64,000 nucleotides of DNA from assembly GCF_018991925.1 (NCBI RefSeq), contig NW_024736071.1:9505231-9569230 (forward strand), read 5' to 3'. The DNA is from Homarus americanus. Its lineage: Eukaryota > Arthropoda > Malacostraca > Decapoda > Nephropidae. The position numbers were made by a program, and so were the translations under genes. Numbering within the stretch: the first letter of the stretch is position 1; every line of letters starts with the position of its first letter. A model generated the notes under the pieces. That model had not been told where the DNA came from. It saw nothing but the letters and a program-made list of their open reading frames with translations, and did no database searches. Below, one piece after another: positions 1 through 11,777 of this stretch.

Positions 1-191
1 ACCCACAAGCTGTCCTCCTCTGTGCACCCTCACCAACCAGCTCTCTCTACACCACGCTTGTAACGACGCTGCTGCTTCCCAGCACCAAGCTCCATTATAC
101 ATCCAATACAACATGTATACAGAGAGCACATTGTGAGTTTCCTTTCTCCATCCCATCCTGAGTGTGAACCAAACAACCCATACCCCACAAA

Positions 192-210
192 TGGTGACCC
201 CGGAGTGACC
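192..210 (+). promoter_or_regulatory. Primer-binding site, tRNA-Trp-like
   Basis: It begins TGGTGACCCC two bases after the LTR end. That is the complement of a tRNA 3' end carrying CCA, and the first ten bases agree with a tRNA-Trp primer. The last bases differ from the canonical site, so the tRNA assignment is probable rather than certain. Confidence 0.65.
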
Positions 211-891
211 ACTCACACAGGATGGAGGAGAAACAGATCACGCTCGCAGTCTTCAAGCAACATGGAAGACTGGCTTATCCACCCAGAAGCAGCTCTCATC
301 GGCTCTACAGCGACTGTCTCTACACCGCAGGTTAGACACCCTAGAGCAGCACTGCTTCTCTAAGCAGACACCAGCTCCTCTTCCTGCCCCAAGCACCACG
401 TCCTACCGACTCCACACACCCGTCCTGCCTCAGACGCCGACCCCGGCCCAGCAGTAACCCCTGCCGCCCCTGACGCGGCCCCTGTTCCTGAGTGCAGACC
501 CACACACCCCTCTTTTCTCCCTCAGGTACTCCCTGCTAATGTCCTGCACCCTGCTGCTGTCGTGAACCCAGCTGCTGTCACGAGCCCTTATCCGCTTCTG
601 CTGACGCAGCCCCTGCTCCTGACCCAGGCCCACACACCCCAGCAGGCGCATCTGACGACTCTGTACCTGCCTTTGAGGGAAGAACAAAATTCATCGCCTC
701 CACACACCCTTTTTCTTCCTCTGTACTCCCACAGATATTGTGTATCTAGACAGTTGTCCCCAGCGACCGGCTCATCCACGCCATCGCCGTTGTCTCACAT
801 GAGGCATGCACCGCCCGTCCTGCCTCACATGTGCTATGCAACCCTGCAGACAACAAGTCTCCTTTACCGCCTGGAGGGAAGGGGGGAGTAT

Positions 892-1371
892 TGTAGAGGA
901 TTTCTCCTCAACAAACGCTGTTTGTCGCTGCGTAGCCGACCCCACGAATTCCACAGTGCGTGCCTCGTGGTCTAGCTCAACCAGCGCCGCCATACATCAC
1001 AGAGCGGGGGTCAACTACTAAGCCACGCCTACCCCCCCGCTATTTAAGACCTGACCTCGTGGTGACCTCTCTCTTTCTACCTACACCAACCAGCCAGCAA
1101 CACCTCCTCCTCTGCCGCTGCCTGGCGGCCCTCGCTTCTCCCCGCCTGCCTGGCGATCCTCGCTCCCGCCGGCGAGCATGGCGACCCACAGGCAGGTCTT
1201 CCTCTGAGCATCCTCACCAACCAGCTCTCTCTACATCACGCTTGTAACCATGCTGCCTTCCCAGCACCAAGCTGCATTGTACATCCAATACAACATGTAT
1301 ACAAAGAGCACATTGTGAGTTTCCTTTCTCCATCCCATCCTGAGTGTGAACCAAACAATCTCATCTCCACA
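892..1371 (+). repeat. 3' LTR of the tRNA-Trp-type small element
   Basis: This LTR starts TGTAG and ends CCACA. A TATTTAAGAC promoter-like motif lies near 1041. It aligns along its length with the 445-bp LTRs at 13830, 15004 and 16178. The flanking duplication cannot be tested because the left end of the element is outside the window. Confidence 0.8.
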
Positions 1372-1419
1372 AGTTCATACAGTGTTGCACCATATAGAGA
1401 TTGTCACTAGCAGGTATCA

Positions 1420-1720
1420 TTGATTTGAGTCAACTTAGATATGTTTGATTACAGTTAACGCATTCAAGATCCTTTGTGAGTGATGTTGAAAGTTTCAACT
1501 GTCCTTGTTGTTAGTAACACTTGTCAAGTAAGTGAGAGTCGAGTCTGCCAGTACGAATGGCCTCTCGCGATGTCGTCCTTGGGGATAGTCACGAGTTTCC
1601 AATTGCTACTGAAGTTAGATTATTTTGCTTGCCAAACCTCTGAGAATCTGATATTTGCAGTTCGATTATTGTCAGTTGTCTTTAAGAAAGTCATTAATCT
1701 CCTAAGAAGAACATGTCAAA
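1420..1720. repeat. Dispersed repeat, diverged copy of 3735-4040
   Basis: Shared words include GAGTCAACYTAGATATGT, CATTCAAGATCC and GTCAAGTAAGTGAG, in the same order and orientation as at 3735-4040. The second copy is internal to the tRNA-Leu-primed LTR element, so this one is probably a leftover of a related element. Confidence 0.65.
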
Positions 1721-1779
1721 CTCCTTATCTCAAAGATCTCAACGTATATCCATAGAGGCTCCTTGTCTAGAAATCCCAC

Positions 1780-1890
1780 CGCTGTCATGTAGAAATGCTT
1801 CTATCCACGCTAGGACATTTCCCTGAATTCCGTACCCTTCCAATTTGACTTAGCCTTTCGTGGGGTATACTGTCGAAAGCCTTTGCATAA
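1780..1890 (-). pseudogene. CR1-like LINE RT fragment (family A)
   Basis: The reverse complement matches the RT segment around FAKAFDSVPHERL and the following GYGIRGNVLAWIDDFLHD motif seen at 18600-18710. It is about 110 bp long with frame breaks and is a dead fragment. Confidence 0.7.
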
Positions 1891-2080
1891 ACGCCTTAGT
1901 TAAGGACGTTTAGGTGACGGGCAAGTCGAAGGGAATGATTGAAACCCGCCTTTTGATGCATTCAATATTTATTGATGTGGTCAAAACCTGCACTGCCTTA
2001 CCCAAACAAAGATTAGGGGGTGAGCGGTGTTTACGGACAAGAGGTCCTGATTCTGCTGAATGTACTGTACGTATAGTTTA

Positions 2081-3317
2081 TGTGAGGGCGCGGGTTCCTT
2101 CTCTATCTCTACACCACCCTCATCTTACTTACTTCTCTTAGTCTTACTCTTACTCAGTTCCGTCACCTATTCTTTTGGTAGCATCGTCGAGGGTCTAGGC
2201 ACGTGGGTATAGTAATTCTGGTATCAAGTCACTTGGATAGAAATAAAGGTAAAATACTGTGGGAGAAATGAATACACCTAAAGTACTCTTAAGAAACAAT
2301 TTATTAATATGCAATCAATGGGGAAAGATATTGTATTAATCATATAACTACCAGGCTCAACTCCTGGGCTTAGTGCAAACTCAGTACTTACTCAACATAC
2401 TCGTAAATAATTAAACTAGCATATACAGGGGTCCACTACCCAACATGGGATAATTAATTCCATCTAATTATCCCTAACATACATGTCACAACCTTCTCTG
2501 TGGACATACACTTCCAAGAAGTAACCCAGGGTAGAGCACTGGGGCTCACGACCTTTGTTATTGTGGGGTAGCCAGACACATGGCGGGTCTGGGGTCTGGC
2601 CCAACGAAGCCGTGGGGCACATCAATCAGGCCGCATCGGTGCCATCGTTTCGTACAGTATATGATCCCGGCTGGCCATCTACTACATCCAAGGCCGTTGT
2701 TGAATGGTTGAGCGATTCAAGAATCACAATGGAATCTGGAGAAACATGGAAGCAGCGTCAGGGAACATGACAACACAAACAACTCTCTTGTCTAGACGAC
2801 AGACGTATTTACGTTATATTACTTCTACACTGGGTGAAGGACAATTCAACTGTTAAATCATGAACACTGATATTCACTACAATTGACTGAATTAACTGAA
2901 TGGCTACACGAAACATACCTGGAGAAACATGGAAGCAGCGTCAGGGAACGCTTTCCTTGGCTCGTCTTAGGGTATATATACCCCTGAGTTGCCAGTGATC
3001 GTTACTCACGCAATGACAATAATTACAAACAAACTGTTACTCATTCAAAGATGACCCTCAGTTGACAAAGGTCTGGCGAATTACTGGAGTTGATTTACAC
3101 AGACTAATTCAAGATTGAGCTTCCCAGGAGAAAGTGGAATAACAACGCATTGATAACTGTCTTCACAAAGGCGGGACTCTGGGAGGGAACACATGTGTAG
3201 CGTCTATGGGGAAAAAACACGTCTTCTCAGGGGTCGCTAACTCACTCATGTTTTGCGGGCGTGGAGTTTAATAAGAATCATTAGTAAAATAGATCAGCAG
3301 TCAACGTGACCATGACA
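2081..3317 (-). repeat. 3' LTR (element orientation) of the tRNA-Leu-primed element
   Basis: This LTR is 1237 bp. It contains a TATATATA box near 2973-2980 on the minus strand, the probable promoter position. Just inside it (3318-3330) a purine-rich GGGAGAACTT on the minus strand is the likely polypurine tract, but it is weak. Confidence 0.88.
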
Positions 3318-3734
3318 AAGTTCTCCCGTTACCCGAGATTCTTATTAAGGGGTAACGTTCGCTAAACAAGTACAGTAATTACACAGATTCTTTAAACAAC
3401 TGTTACCTTTCGTCACGGTTTCACACTACATACACTCGTAAAACACATGAGGACTATTAAAGGTATCTGGTACAAAAGCATACAAAATAAAAAAAACATT
3501 GGTTACATTGTAACGACCACGGTCTTACACGTCAGTTAGCGCCAAAATCAAATGATTCATATTACGCTCAATAGCCCACAAAACATGTAACTCGGCTTTC
3601 GTTTGAGTCCTCCATCTGAGGAGTCCGTTTTCTCATCACTTCAAGACACCTCAGTCCTCCGTTATCCCATTTTCTCTGGCTTACTGAAACCAACCTCTCT
3701 ATAAAATGAATTTGAGTGTGAGAGAGAACACCCT

Positions 3735-4040
3735 TGTTTTGAGTCAACCTAGATATGTCTGTTTACAGTGGGAACATTCAAGATCCATTGTGAGTGGGGT
3801 GGAACGCTTCAACTGTCCTTATTGCTAGTAAAACGTGTCAAGTAAGTGAGTGTCGAGTTTGCCAGCTAGAGTGGCGTACTTTATGTCGTCCGTGGGGGTA
3901 TCCATGAGTTTCTGATCGCGCCTGAAGTTATATCATTTTGTCGCCCCGACATCAGAGAATCTGATGTTTATAGTTTAGTTAGTGTCAGTTGTCTATTTAA
4001 GAAAGTCATTAATCTCCTGAACTATTCTGTCAACTGGTAT
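3735..4040. repeat. Internal dispersed repeat, partner of 1420-1720
   Basis: This is a direct, diverged copy of the sequence at 1420-1720 outside the element. No coding potential is visible. Confidence 0.6.
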
Positions 4041-4339
4041 AATCTCCAAGATCTAGCGCCTCCCCGTGAATAGCGCCTTGTTCGCCTCAGGCCTGAGCTT
4101 GCAGAATTAATGTTATCAACGTGTATATTCCACCTTTTCCTGGCAAGCTCAACCTCTGATTAGATTATATGAATAGACATAGGAAATTACCCTGATCAAG
4201 AACACCGGAGTTCATAACTTAAGTATACAGGGATCCAAAATGGTAGAGAAGTTATGTTGTTGGTAAGATCGACCCTTCTGGTATGAATACGGAGGCCCAA
4301 GCTGCCCCGCGGGTGCACGTATATACCTCTACACGAGGG

Positions 4340-4600
4340 AGAATCACGCATTCGTGACTCTTCCTCAACGTCTCTCCAGGTATGTTAACGTGTGTTCCCC
4401 GCCGCCTATTAATTCAGTTTAACTTAGTCAATTTTGGTGAATATCAGTGTTCATGTGTTAACATAGTGAATTCTGTACCAATTAAGTCGAGTAACGTAGA
4501 GATTTAGATATCGCCTGAACCGTTGCCAGGCGTATGTTTTGTATAGTTGAAGTTAGACCTTTACGCATTCGTGACTCTTCCTCAACGTCTCTCCAGTGTG
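4340..4600. repeat. Inverted LTR-like patch bracketed by a ~33-bp direct repeat
   Basis: A ~33-bp block beginning ACGCATTCGTGACTCTTCC occurs at about 4346-4378 and again at about 4563-4595. Between them the sequence resembles, in inverted orientation, the LTR stretch near 2860-2925 (shared CCAGGTATGTT and GTGAATATCAGTGTTCATG). It looks like a piece of a related LTR nested in, or rearranged within, the internal region. Confidence 0.6.
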
Positions 4601-5824
4601 TCGAGCTGAATACTCATCGGCTAACGTGGGCCGGTAACCGGGTTGGACGATGCCCTTAATTCGACAGGACTGAACTGGGAACTTGGGAAGTCCGTTTCCT
4701 GCAAATCAGGCGCCAACTCCCTGAGCGTGTGTCGGACTACAACCGACCCCTAACAGCGATCTTCATTTGTTGTAGAGACCAGCGTTACCCTGGGGCACTC
4801 CTCACAGTTACATAGGCCTAAGTATTATGGTATCTTGTTTGGGGGATAACTAGCAGAAATATAGTATCCCAGGTTAAGTATTGAACCACTGAATGAGAGT
4901 TAAAAGTGCCATGTCGTTCCTTGTGAATTAACAGGAGGTATTGTATGTTGAGATAATTGTGGAGTTGTCCAGTGTGTTATGTATTCATCGGTAGTGACCA
5001 TGAAATGATAATCTGAGAGTATAATGATATAACCAAGAAGTGAAGAGTTAATTTGCTACTTGGTAAGGTAAGACCTGAGGGTCCAGTGATATCTGGTGTA
5101 TACCCAGTACTGAATATCATTTGGCAGAGTGACAATACCACAATTGTCGATTGAAGTAATAAGTATTTGGAGGTATTTAATGAGGTAATAAGTTCTTGAA
5201 GTGTTTGATGACTTAATAAATAAATTGCAGTTCTGTTTTGTCTGAGTGAATCTAAGATGCATCTTATCCAATCACTGTGTTAATAAATATTGAATTAGTA
5301 ATCTACATCTACGAGTATCACCACTCTATCCTTTCCCACATTGGTTCTCAGAAAATAACTAACTCACGTGCCTAGAAGCTCGCTACCTAACAGTTAACTA
5401 AGATATGTTATATTCTAGAAAAATCCTGGGTGGTGGCAGGTCTACCGGTGTAAGTATAATAAGTGTGGTAATAAGAAAGACATGGTTTCCCAGGTTAATC
5501 CATGGTTTAGAATATAACTAGAACCAAATTTATGTTAGAGATTATAATGTATGAAAGGAAATGAAAAGAAAGAACATTGACTTGGAAAATATAAGCAGAG
5601 AAGCATAAGAGTTGCTTATATAAGAATATAAGGTATATAGAGATAAAGAACATATAAGAATATAAGCAAGAATATATAAGAATAAGTAGGCCTATATATG
5701 TAAAGAATTGAAGAAGGATAACTATATAAAACAGGACACTCATTGGAAAGAATGCTACAACGAACATAGAAGTATATGAATAAATAAGACTAACAGAAAA
5801 ATAATATCTGGATGGTAAATTATA

Positions 5825-6655
5825 AAAAGAGAAAACTCGGCCCGTTACAACATACATGGGATAAACGGTAGCAAAAAAAATAATCCATTATCATAGACAA
5901 CATGGCATAGGGAAACAAAATACAGGTAATTAAACATACATAGGAGAATAATGCAATAATAAAGAAAAAACAAAAATGGGGTTACATACATAACATAAAA
6001 ATTTTGTTACACAATGCAAACTCTGAAGATACAGTTTCTCATATCACAGTTCAAAGAGGAGACTGATCAAATGCTTACTCGACACCACTGAGATTTAACT
6101 TAGATTTCTCAAGCTAGCACGTAGATGAACAGACCTGTAGGGTTTCGTGATATTATGTTGTCTAGCACTCAGGATGGATGGATGGAAACTCTAAGGTGGT
6201 GGTTTTCTTATATAATATAGTTATATGGTAGACAGTCTGGTGCTGGAGATGCCGTGTGGTGAGGAGCTGCTCAGTAGACACGTTCGGTGAGTAGCGTGCT
6301 GAAGGAGGTAGATGTGCAGGAGCTTCGTTAGAGAAGATGTTGCCTGTTGCTGGCCTCCAGGTTGTATGAGAGCTGGACAGCGAGGAGCTTGCTTGGAGGA
6401 GGTGTTGCGTGTTCAGGAACGTAGAGTAGAATGAATCTTAATGGGGAGACAGAGCTTATATACACAGCAGCCGGAAGTAAACCCGTGGGAAGTCGCCGGT
6501 TTCTTGACTCCGTTGCTAGGATACGGTAGCAGCTGGTGACGCCCCGGGCCGCTCGTTTGGTTGCTAGGGAAGACGTAGCAGGTGGCTGGTTGCTAGGATA
6601 CTGTGGCATTGGAATGCGGCTATGCAGTTGTAGGGGAGACGTCCACTACAGACCC
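5825..6655 (-). promoter_or_regulatory. Possible second, nested LTR-like promoter region
   Basis: Read on the minus strand, the sequence begins TGTAGTGGACGTCTCC at 6655, just after a GATGGGGTC purine run. It carries TGTATATAAGCTCTG about 200 bp downstream, near 6445-6465. This is the layout of an LTR start, TATA box and transcription start. The other end and a target duplication were not found, so it may be an internal promoter or the remains of another LTR. Confidence 0.35.
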
Positions 6656-9028
6656 CATCAAGTCGAAGGAATGACATGTTTGGCTTTAAACTAAAGAGCC
6701 ATGTCCTCTCGCGAAAGGCAGCAACCTTCGAAGGATCCCGAACGAGCGGAGATTCCTAAGAATACATGCACCTCCTAACGGTCCTTGTGGGAGTACAGCC
6801 AAACCTAAAACTATCTGTACTTATGGCATTAGCCATGTAGCGAAATCAGCGCCATGTCAAGGCCTGACTCCACCTAAAAGTCACGAACATTACTCCTATA
6901 CACATCCACAATAAGCCTAGCTAGGGCTTTACCGGCAAAACTTGAGAACTCTCAACTGGTATCTTTACTCAACTAGTAACAGACACCCATCAGATGATTG
7001 CATAACAGCCAATCCATCTTCCAATCTCTGTGTCTACTGCACTTGACAATCCCCATCTAAAAAAAATAAAAGAAAAAAAAATCACAAACACCTACATACT
7101 CCCAAACATTCCCAATACAACACATTTCACAACTCACATGGCAAACAACGTACTCACTTACCAGTTGTACTTCTCAATGGCAACACAAGTATGCAAAACA
7201 TCACTCTTCACCATGCACGTCAACAATCAATGCATTCCAGTCAAAGTCTACAACCCTTTAAAGAAATCTCGGTAACACTGATGCTCGTCTCTCACTTAAC
7301 TAGCAAGAGAGGCATTCCACACTCTTCTACACTTCCTTGTCCATCAGGCCATGCACCTGATGAAGCAACTGGTGGTGAAACTTGGGTGTCATTCCTGAGA
7401 ATGAACATGTCTCCACCCTCATACTTCTCAAGTCTACACATCAACTTACTGGACACAGGTTCTGAGCTGACTGCCCTGAATTGTTCTCTTGTGACGGCCA
7501 TCATGCCTGGAGGTCACAACTACTCACTGTACTACACAACACGGGCACAGTGCACACTTTCAAAAACAAATGGATTATTGCCTAACTGTCCTAATACATG
7601 AAAACGCTTGAAATACTGGCTCAAAATTATTGCACAAATTACTACTCAACTTATTACTCATTACCCGTAGTAATAATACTGAAAAGTGAACTTGTACTTT
7701 ACTGCTTCACGATGAATACACGGGAAAAACATCACGGTACTCTGAAGTCACTTTTCAAGACAAACTTACTGTGCACACTCAAAGGCAATTGTACTTGTTA
7801 TTGTAAATCTCTATAGGGTGCAACACTGTATTAACTCTTCCGGAATTACAGTGTACTCTAACAAATCAAACTTAAAAAAGAATCAGACATTTCCATTACC
7901 GAGTCACTCTCACAAAAATAAAGTGGTAATACTGTAATACTTTACGAGACTGTCCCCTCGGTACTCGACAAATATTCACTGTCTTTTCAATTTCAATGAT
8001 TTCAACACTTATCACTTTACAATGTACTCTGTTGTACTCACAAATGGGGGGGTCCTTACATGTACTTTCACCAACCAATTTTCAAAGATTGCGTTCTTTT
8101 ACAGATGTCCATATCACCATAGAGTCCTCAACTCATCAAAGTAATTGCTGAAATTATACATGTATTAGATCTCAAATAAACATAAAACACACTTAATGGC
8201 AATGCCTGTAAGTCTACACTGCTAGAACTAATGCTCTATGCACTAAAAATCATACTAGTAGAAACAATACAAAAAATACAATATACTCGGGAATCTAACA
8301 CCACACATGTTATACAAATAAATTCACTTGTCAAAACTGACATCAACTTATAACTACAACACTTCCAATTGAAATTAAAATAACTACCTCCATAATATGT
8401 CAATTACAAATAACACTCAGTTACATAACCTTAATACAATTACGGCCTACGGTACACTCAGAAATCAACACTGTCCACCACGCTCTTAACACGGCACATG
8501 TTCAATGTCCCTCATTGTCTGTAAATAACAAAGTATTAACTCGAGTGATCACAACAATTGCTATGGTACCAGTGCAGAAAGGCACCCAAAAAAAAATTAC
8601 CTTGGCATACAACCAACACTTTCTGAGATTTTCACAAAAGACTGCAAAAAAATTAGGTAGCTAACCTCTGTTTTTCAGACACTTTTCAATATAGTACTTG
8701 AACATTATAAGTATTCACATTTTACTTTAAAACAGATTTCTAATTTTCTCGAGGCCAATGTTCTAACCTAACTCCAAGTAAAGTATTTGCCGTGAACTGT
8801 TTTCAACATCTCCGTAACCTCAAAAAAAATTGCACAGAATTACAACTATACTGTACACTGGGAAAAATTTCATTACAAGATTATTAGCACTCTGAAATAT
8901 TCATTAGTTACAGTGAAATGATTAGGTATCTGCACGGAGAAATGGTTATTACATATGCACCCTTAAACACAAAAATTATCCACAGTATCACATTTATTCC
9001 TCCTGACTTTGATACCATATAAATTACA

Positions 9029-9045
9029 TCCCACCGCTGCCACCA
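9029..9045 (-). promoter_or_regulatory. Primer-binding site for tRNA-Leu(AAG)
   Basis: The plus strand reads TCCCACCGCTGCCACCA, the 3' end of tRNA-Leu(AAG) plus CCA as I know it from metazoan sets, with no mismatch over 17 bases. On the minus strand this gives the PBS TGGTGGCAGCGGTGGGA, one base from the LTR. Confidence 0.85.
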
Positions 9046-9046
9046 A

Positions 9047-10291
9047 TGTGAGGGCGCGGGTTCCCTCTCTATCTCTACACCACCCTCATCTTACTTACTT
9101 CTCTTAGTCTTATTCTTATTCAATTCCGTCACCTATTCTTTTGGTAGCATGGTCGAGGGTCTAGGTACGCGGGTATAGTAATTCTGGTATCAAGTCACTT
9201 GGATGGAAATAAAGGTAAAATACTGTGGGAGAAATGAATACACCTAAAGTACTCTTAAGAACAAATTTATTAATATGCAATCAATGGGGAAAGATATTGT
9301 ATTAATCATATAACTACCAGGCTCAACTCCTGGGCTTAGTGCAAACTCAGTACTTACTCAACATAGTCGTAAATAATTAAACTAGCATATACAGGGGTCC
9401 ACTACCCAACATGGGATAATTAATTCCATCTAATTATCCCTAACATACATGTCACAACCTTCTCTGTGGACATACACTTCCAAGAAGTAACCCAGGGTAG
9501 AGCACTGGGGCTCACGACCTTTGTTATTGTGGGGTAGCCAGACACATGGCGGGTCTGGGGTCTGGCCTAACGAAGCCGTGGGGCACATTAATCAGGCCGC
9601 ATCGGTGCCATCGTTTCGTATATGATCCCGGCTGGCCATCTACTACATCCGAGGCCGTTGTTGAATGGTTGAGCGATTCAAGAATCACAATGGAATCTGG
9701 AGAAACATGGAAGCAGCGTCAGGGAACATGACAACACAAACAACTCTCTTGTCTAGACGACAGACGTATTTACGTTATATTACTTCTACACTGGGTGAAG
9801 GACAATTCAACTGTTAAATCATGAACACTGGTGAACACTGATATTCACTACAATTGACTGAATTAACTGAATGGCTACACGAAACATACCTGGAGAAACA
9901 TGGAAGCAGAGTCAGGGAACGCTTTCCTTGGCTCGTCTTAGGGTATATATACCCCTGAGTTGCCAGTGATCGCTACTCACGCAATGACAATAATTACAAA
10001 CAAACTAACTGTTACTCATTCAAAGATGACCCTCAGTTGACAAAGGTCTGGCGAATTACTTGAGTTGATTTACACAGACTAATTCAAGATTGAGCTTCCC
10101 AGGAGAAAGTGGAATAACAACGCATTGATAACTGTCTTCACAAAGGCGGGACTCTGGGAGGGAACACATGTGTAGCGTCTATGGGGAAAAACACGTCTTC
10201 TCAGGGGTCGCTAACTCACTCATGTTTTGCGGGCGTGGAGTTTAATAAGAATCATTAGTTAAATAGATCAGCAGTCAACGTGACCATGACA
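9047..10291 (-). repeat. 5' LTR (element orientation) of the tRNA-Leu-primed element
   Basis: This LTR is 1245 bp and nearly identical to 2081-3317. The minus-strand TATATA box is at about 9944-9950. It is separated from the primer site by one base (9046). Confidence 0.88.
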
Positions 10292-10929
10292 TTTAAAGGG
10301 TGGCGTGGCTCTCATGACGCAGATCACTCTCGAGTGAAAAGAAAAAACGCCCCGCCCTTATACCACCTCACTTTGGGCTTAATAATAATTATATTTGTAT
10401 TTAGTAATAAAGACTCTTGTTTAAACAAATCAGATATCTACTCCAACTTAACCTAGTCAGCATTTGACTAGTTTCCACATTGAATTAATACCGAGTGTTA
10501 CAATATCATTTTAACATCGATTCAACATCTTGTGTGTGTAGGGATTATTATTTTTAGATACTGCTCTTCTGGTTTCAACGCTATGTAGTGTTATTACATA
10601 CACGTTAACATGGTGTGAATTAAGAGTTACCTCGTCTTAAGGTTTCAAATGCTGATTCATTGTGACCCGAAACATTTTTATAAGGGAATTCCGAGGCGTT
10701 AAAGAAGAAACAAAGCTATGAATACTTTTATGTTTCGTTACATATCCTTTCGTTTGTATGAATCTCATTTTATCACATTATACAGGTATCATAGATTATA
10801 ATAGCAAAAAAAAAAATCTTTGCTCGAAATTAATCGGTAAATGCAGTGTAAATAGCTTACACTTGAAAATGTGATGTTTCGCGGTGGTGTAAAGTGCCGT
10901 CTGTTGACTGGAACTTCTTACTTTTTTAA
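10292..10929. other. AT-rich non-coding stretch
   Basis: No open frame of note and no terminal repeats are visible. It holds the dispersed repeat 10411-10560, described separately. Confidence 0.6.
10411..10560 (+). repeat. Dispersed repeat shared with 37312-37460
   Basis: Both copies contain GTTTAAACAAAT, a CAGCATTTGAC word, TTTCCACATTGAATT and AACATC(G/A)ATTCAACATCTTG in the same order, roughly 80% alike over 150 bp. The family is not recognised. Confidence 0.7.
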
Positions 10930-11777
10930 TTTTATCCTCTTCACCACTGATCGGGCTTTAGCCGCTTGGGCGATAGGTCACGTCTCTGTTACGCACTGTT
11001 GGCAAGTACTGGGCATGCACCAGCTCCTGAATGTACCTGAATCTGCTCCAGTGTTTGTCAAGTCTGGTCTTCAAAGAGCTTACACGTGGTGCCGTCACAA
11101 CACTTAATGGCAGATTGTTCAAAGAGTTCACAACTCTCACTCCGAAAAAGTTTGCCCTCTGGACCTGCAGCTTCTTCAATCTTGAGCTGTGACCCCTTGT
11201 GGGGCGAGCGTCCACCAGCTCCAAGTAAGGACACTCAACTGAGTAGTGCCCCTTGAGATGCTTATACATCTCAGTTAGGTTGCCCCCTGCCCGTCTGTAG
11301 TATAAGCTAGGCAAGTTCAGGCGCTCCAATCTCTCAGGGTAGTTGAGGTGCCGAAGTGCAGGTACCATTCTGGTGGCCCTCCTTTAAACATTTTCAACCA
11401 ACTGACAGTCCCTAGCATATATCAGGGACCAGACGGGGTGAGAGTACTCCAGATGGGGAAGCATTTCACTCTTGAAGATCGTTAGGACGGACAGACCATC
11501 TAGATATCTAAACGACCTTAATATAAGACCTAATAATTTATTTGCCCAATTTACCCTCTTCTCGCAATGGACCGAGAACTTCACCTCATTGTCAACATAC
11601 ATACCTAGGTCCTTCTCACATTCTCTCAAATAGTGCATTTTTTTCATCCTTACCGTTGGTACGCCCCAGGTGCATCATCTTAAACTTCGTGACATTGAAT
11701 CTCTGCAGCCATTTCTTCGACCATTCTTGGAGCTCACAGAGATCCTTCTGCAGCTCTTCACAGTCTGCCTGGTCCCC
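10930..11777 (-). pseudogene. CR1-like LINE (family A) 3' part, minus arm of an inverted pair
   Basis: Read on the minus strand, frames broken near 11384 and 11640 encode the post-palm part of a non-LTR reverse transcriptase. From upstream to downstream these are the QADCEELQKDLCELQEW segment, CEKDLGMYVDNEVKFS, RRSFRYLD, and the C-terminal ERLNLPSLYYRRAGGNLTEM and NNLPLSVVTAP motifs. This order and wording are characteristic of CR1-group LINE C-termini. The 3' terminus at about 10935 carries a GATCAGTGGTGAAGAGGA-like end also seen at 17530 and 28350. The copy is dead. It lies head-to-head with 11778-12975, and the two arms are nearly identical where they overlap. Confidence 0.85.

Larger units (their letters stand above)
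1..1371 (+). mobile_element. Small non-autonomous LTR retrotransposon (tRNA-Trp-like PBS), 5' end cut by window edge
   Basis: A 5' LTR tail (1-189, ending ACCCCACA) is followed by a two-base gap and a primer-binding site at 192 reading TGGTGACCCCGGAGTGACC. This matches the start of the known tRNA-Trp-type PBS (TGGTGACCCCGACGTGA) with changes near the end. A short internal region (190-891) ends in a purine-rich tract just before TGTAG, where the 3' LTR begins (892-1371). The interior is only about 0.7 kb and shows no protease, RT or integrase, so the copy must depend on enzymes supplied in trans. It is a diverged relative of the tandem array at 13830-16622. Its 3' LTR is about 35 bp longer than the LTRs there because of extra GC-rich sequence near 1140-1200. 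Confidence 0.8.
1372..2080. other. Non-coding stretch with old repeat fragments
   Basis: No gene is visible here. Bases 1420-1720 are a diverged direct copy of 3735-4040, which lies inside the large LTR element. Bases 1780-1890 are a minus-strand scrap of a CR1-like reverse transcriptase, where AKAFDS-type and GYGIQGNV-like words can be read. The right end (2077-2080, TTTA) is the target duplication of the next element. Confidence 0.6.
2081..10291 (-). mobile_element. Complete tRNA-Leu-primed LTR retrotransposon without recognisable gag-pol
   Basis: Two direct LTRs (2081-3317 and 9047-10291) begin TGTGAGGGCG and end CATGACA. They are flanked by an identical 4-bp duplication, TTTA, at 2077-2080 and 10292-10295. 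On the inner side of the right LTR lies the complement of a tRNA-Leu primer site, so the element is on the minus strand. The LTRs are very similar to each other. Visible differences include a 5-bp gap near 2657 and a 10-bp duplication near 9830, so insertion is fairly recent. The 5.7-kb interior has no open frame above about 136 codons and no RT, RNase H or integrase motif. It therefore looks like a large non-autonomous (LARD-type) element mobilised in trans. A decayed element is the alternative, but decay fits poorly with such similar LTRs. Confidence 0.9.

Noticed and set aside
2555..2770. Open frame inside the LTR, repeated at 9546-9731.
   Set aside because: It is repeated only because the LTR is. 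It lies on the plus strand, opposite to the element, and the two copies are not kept in the same full frame.
5507..5857. 116-codon minus-strand hydrophobic frame considered as a membrane or env-like protein.
   Set aside because: Tyr/Phe/Ile-rich because of AT-rich sequence. There is no signal peptide, cysteine pattern or similarity to support it.
7191..7601. Plus-strand frame with an LDTGS word, considered as a retroviral-type protease.
   Set aside because: It is on the opposite strand to the element. No flap or ILG-type motif follows, and the rest is unlike any protease.
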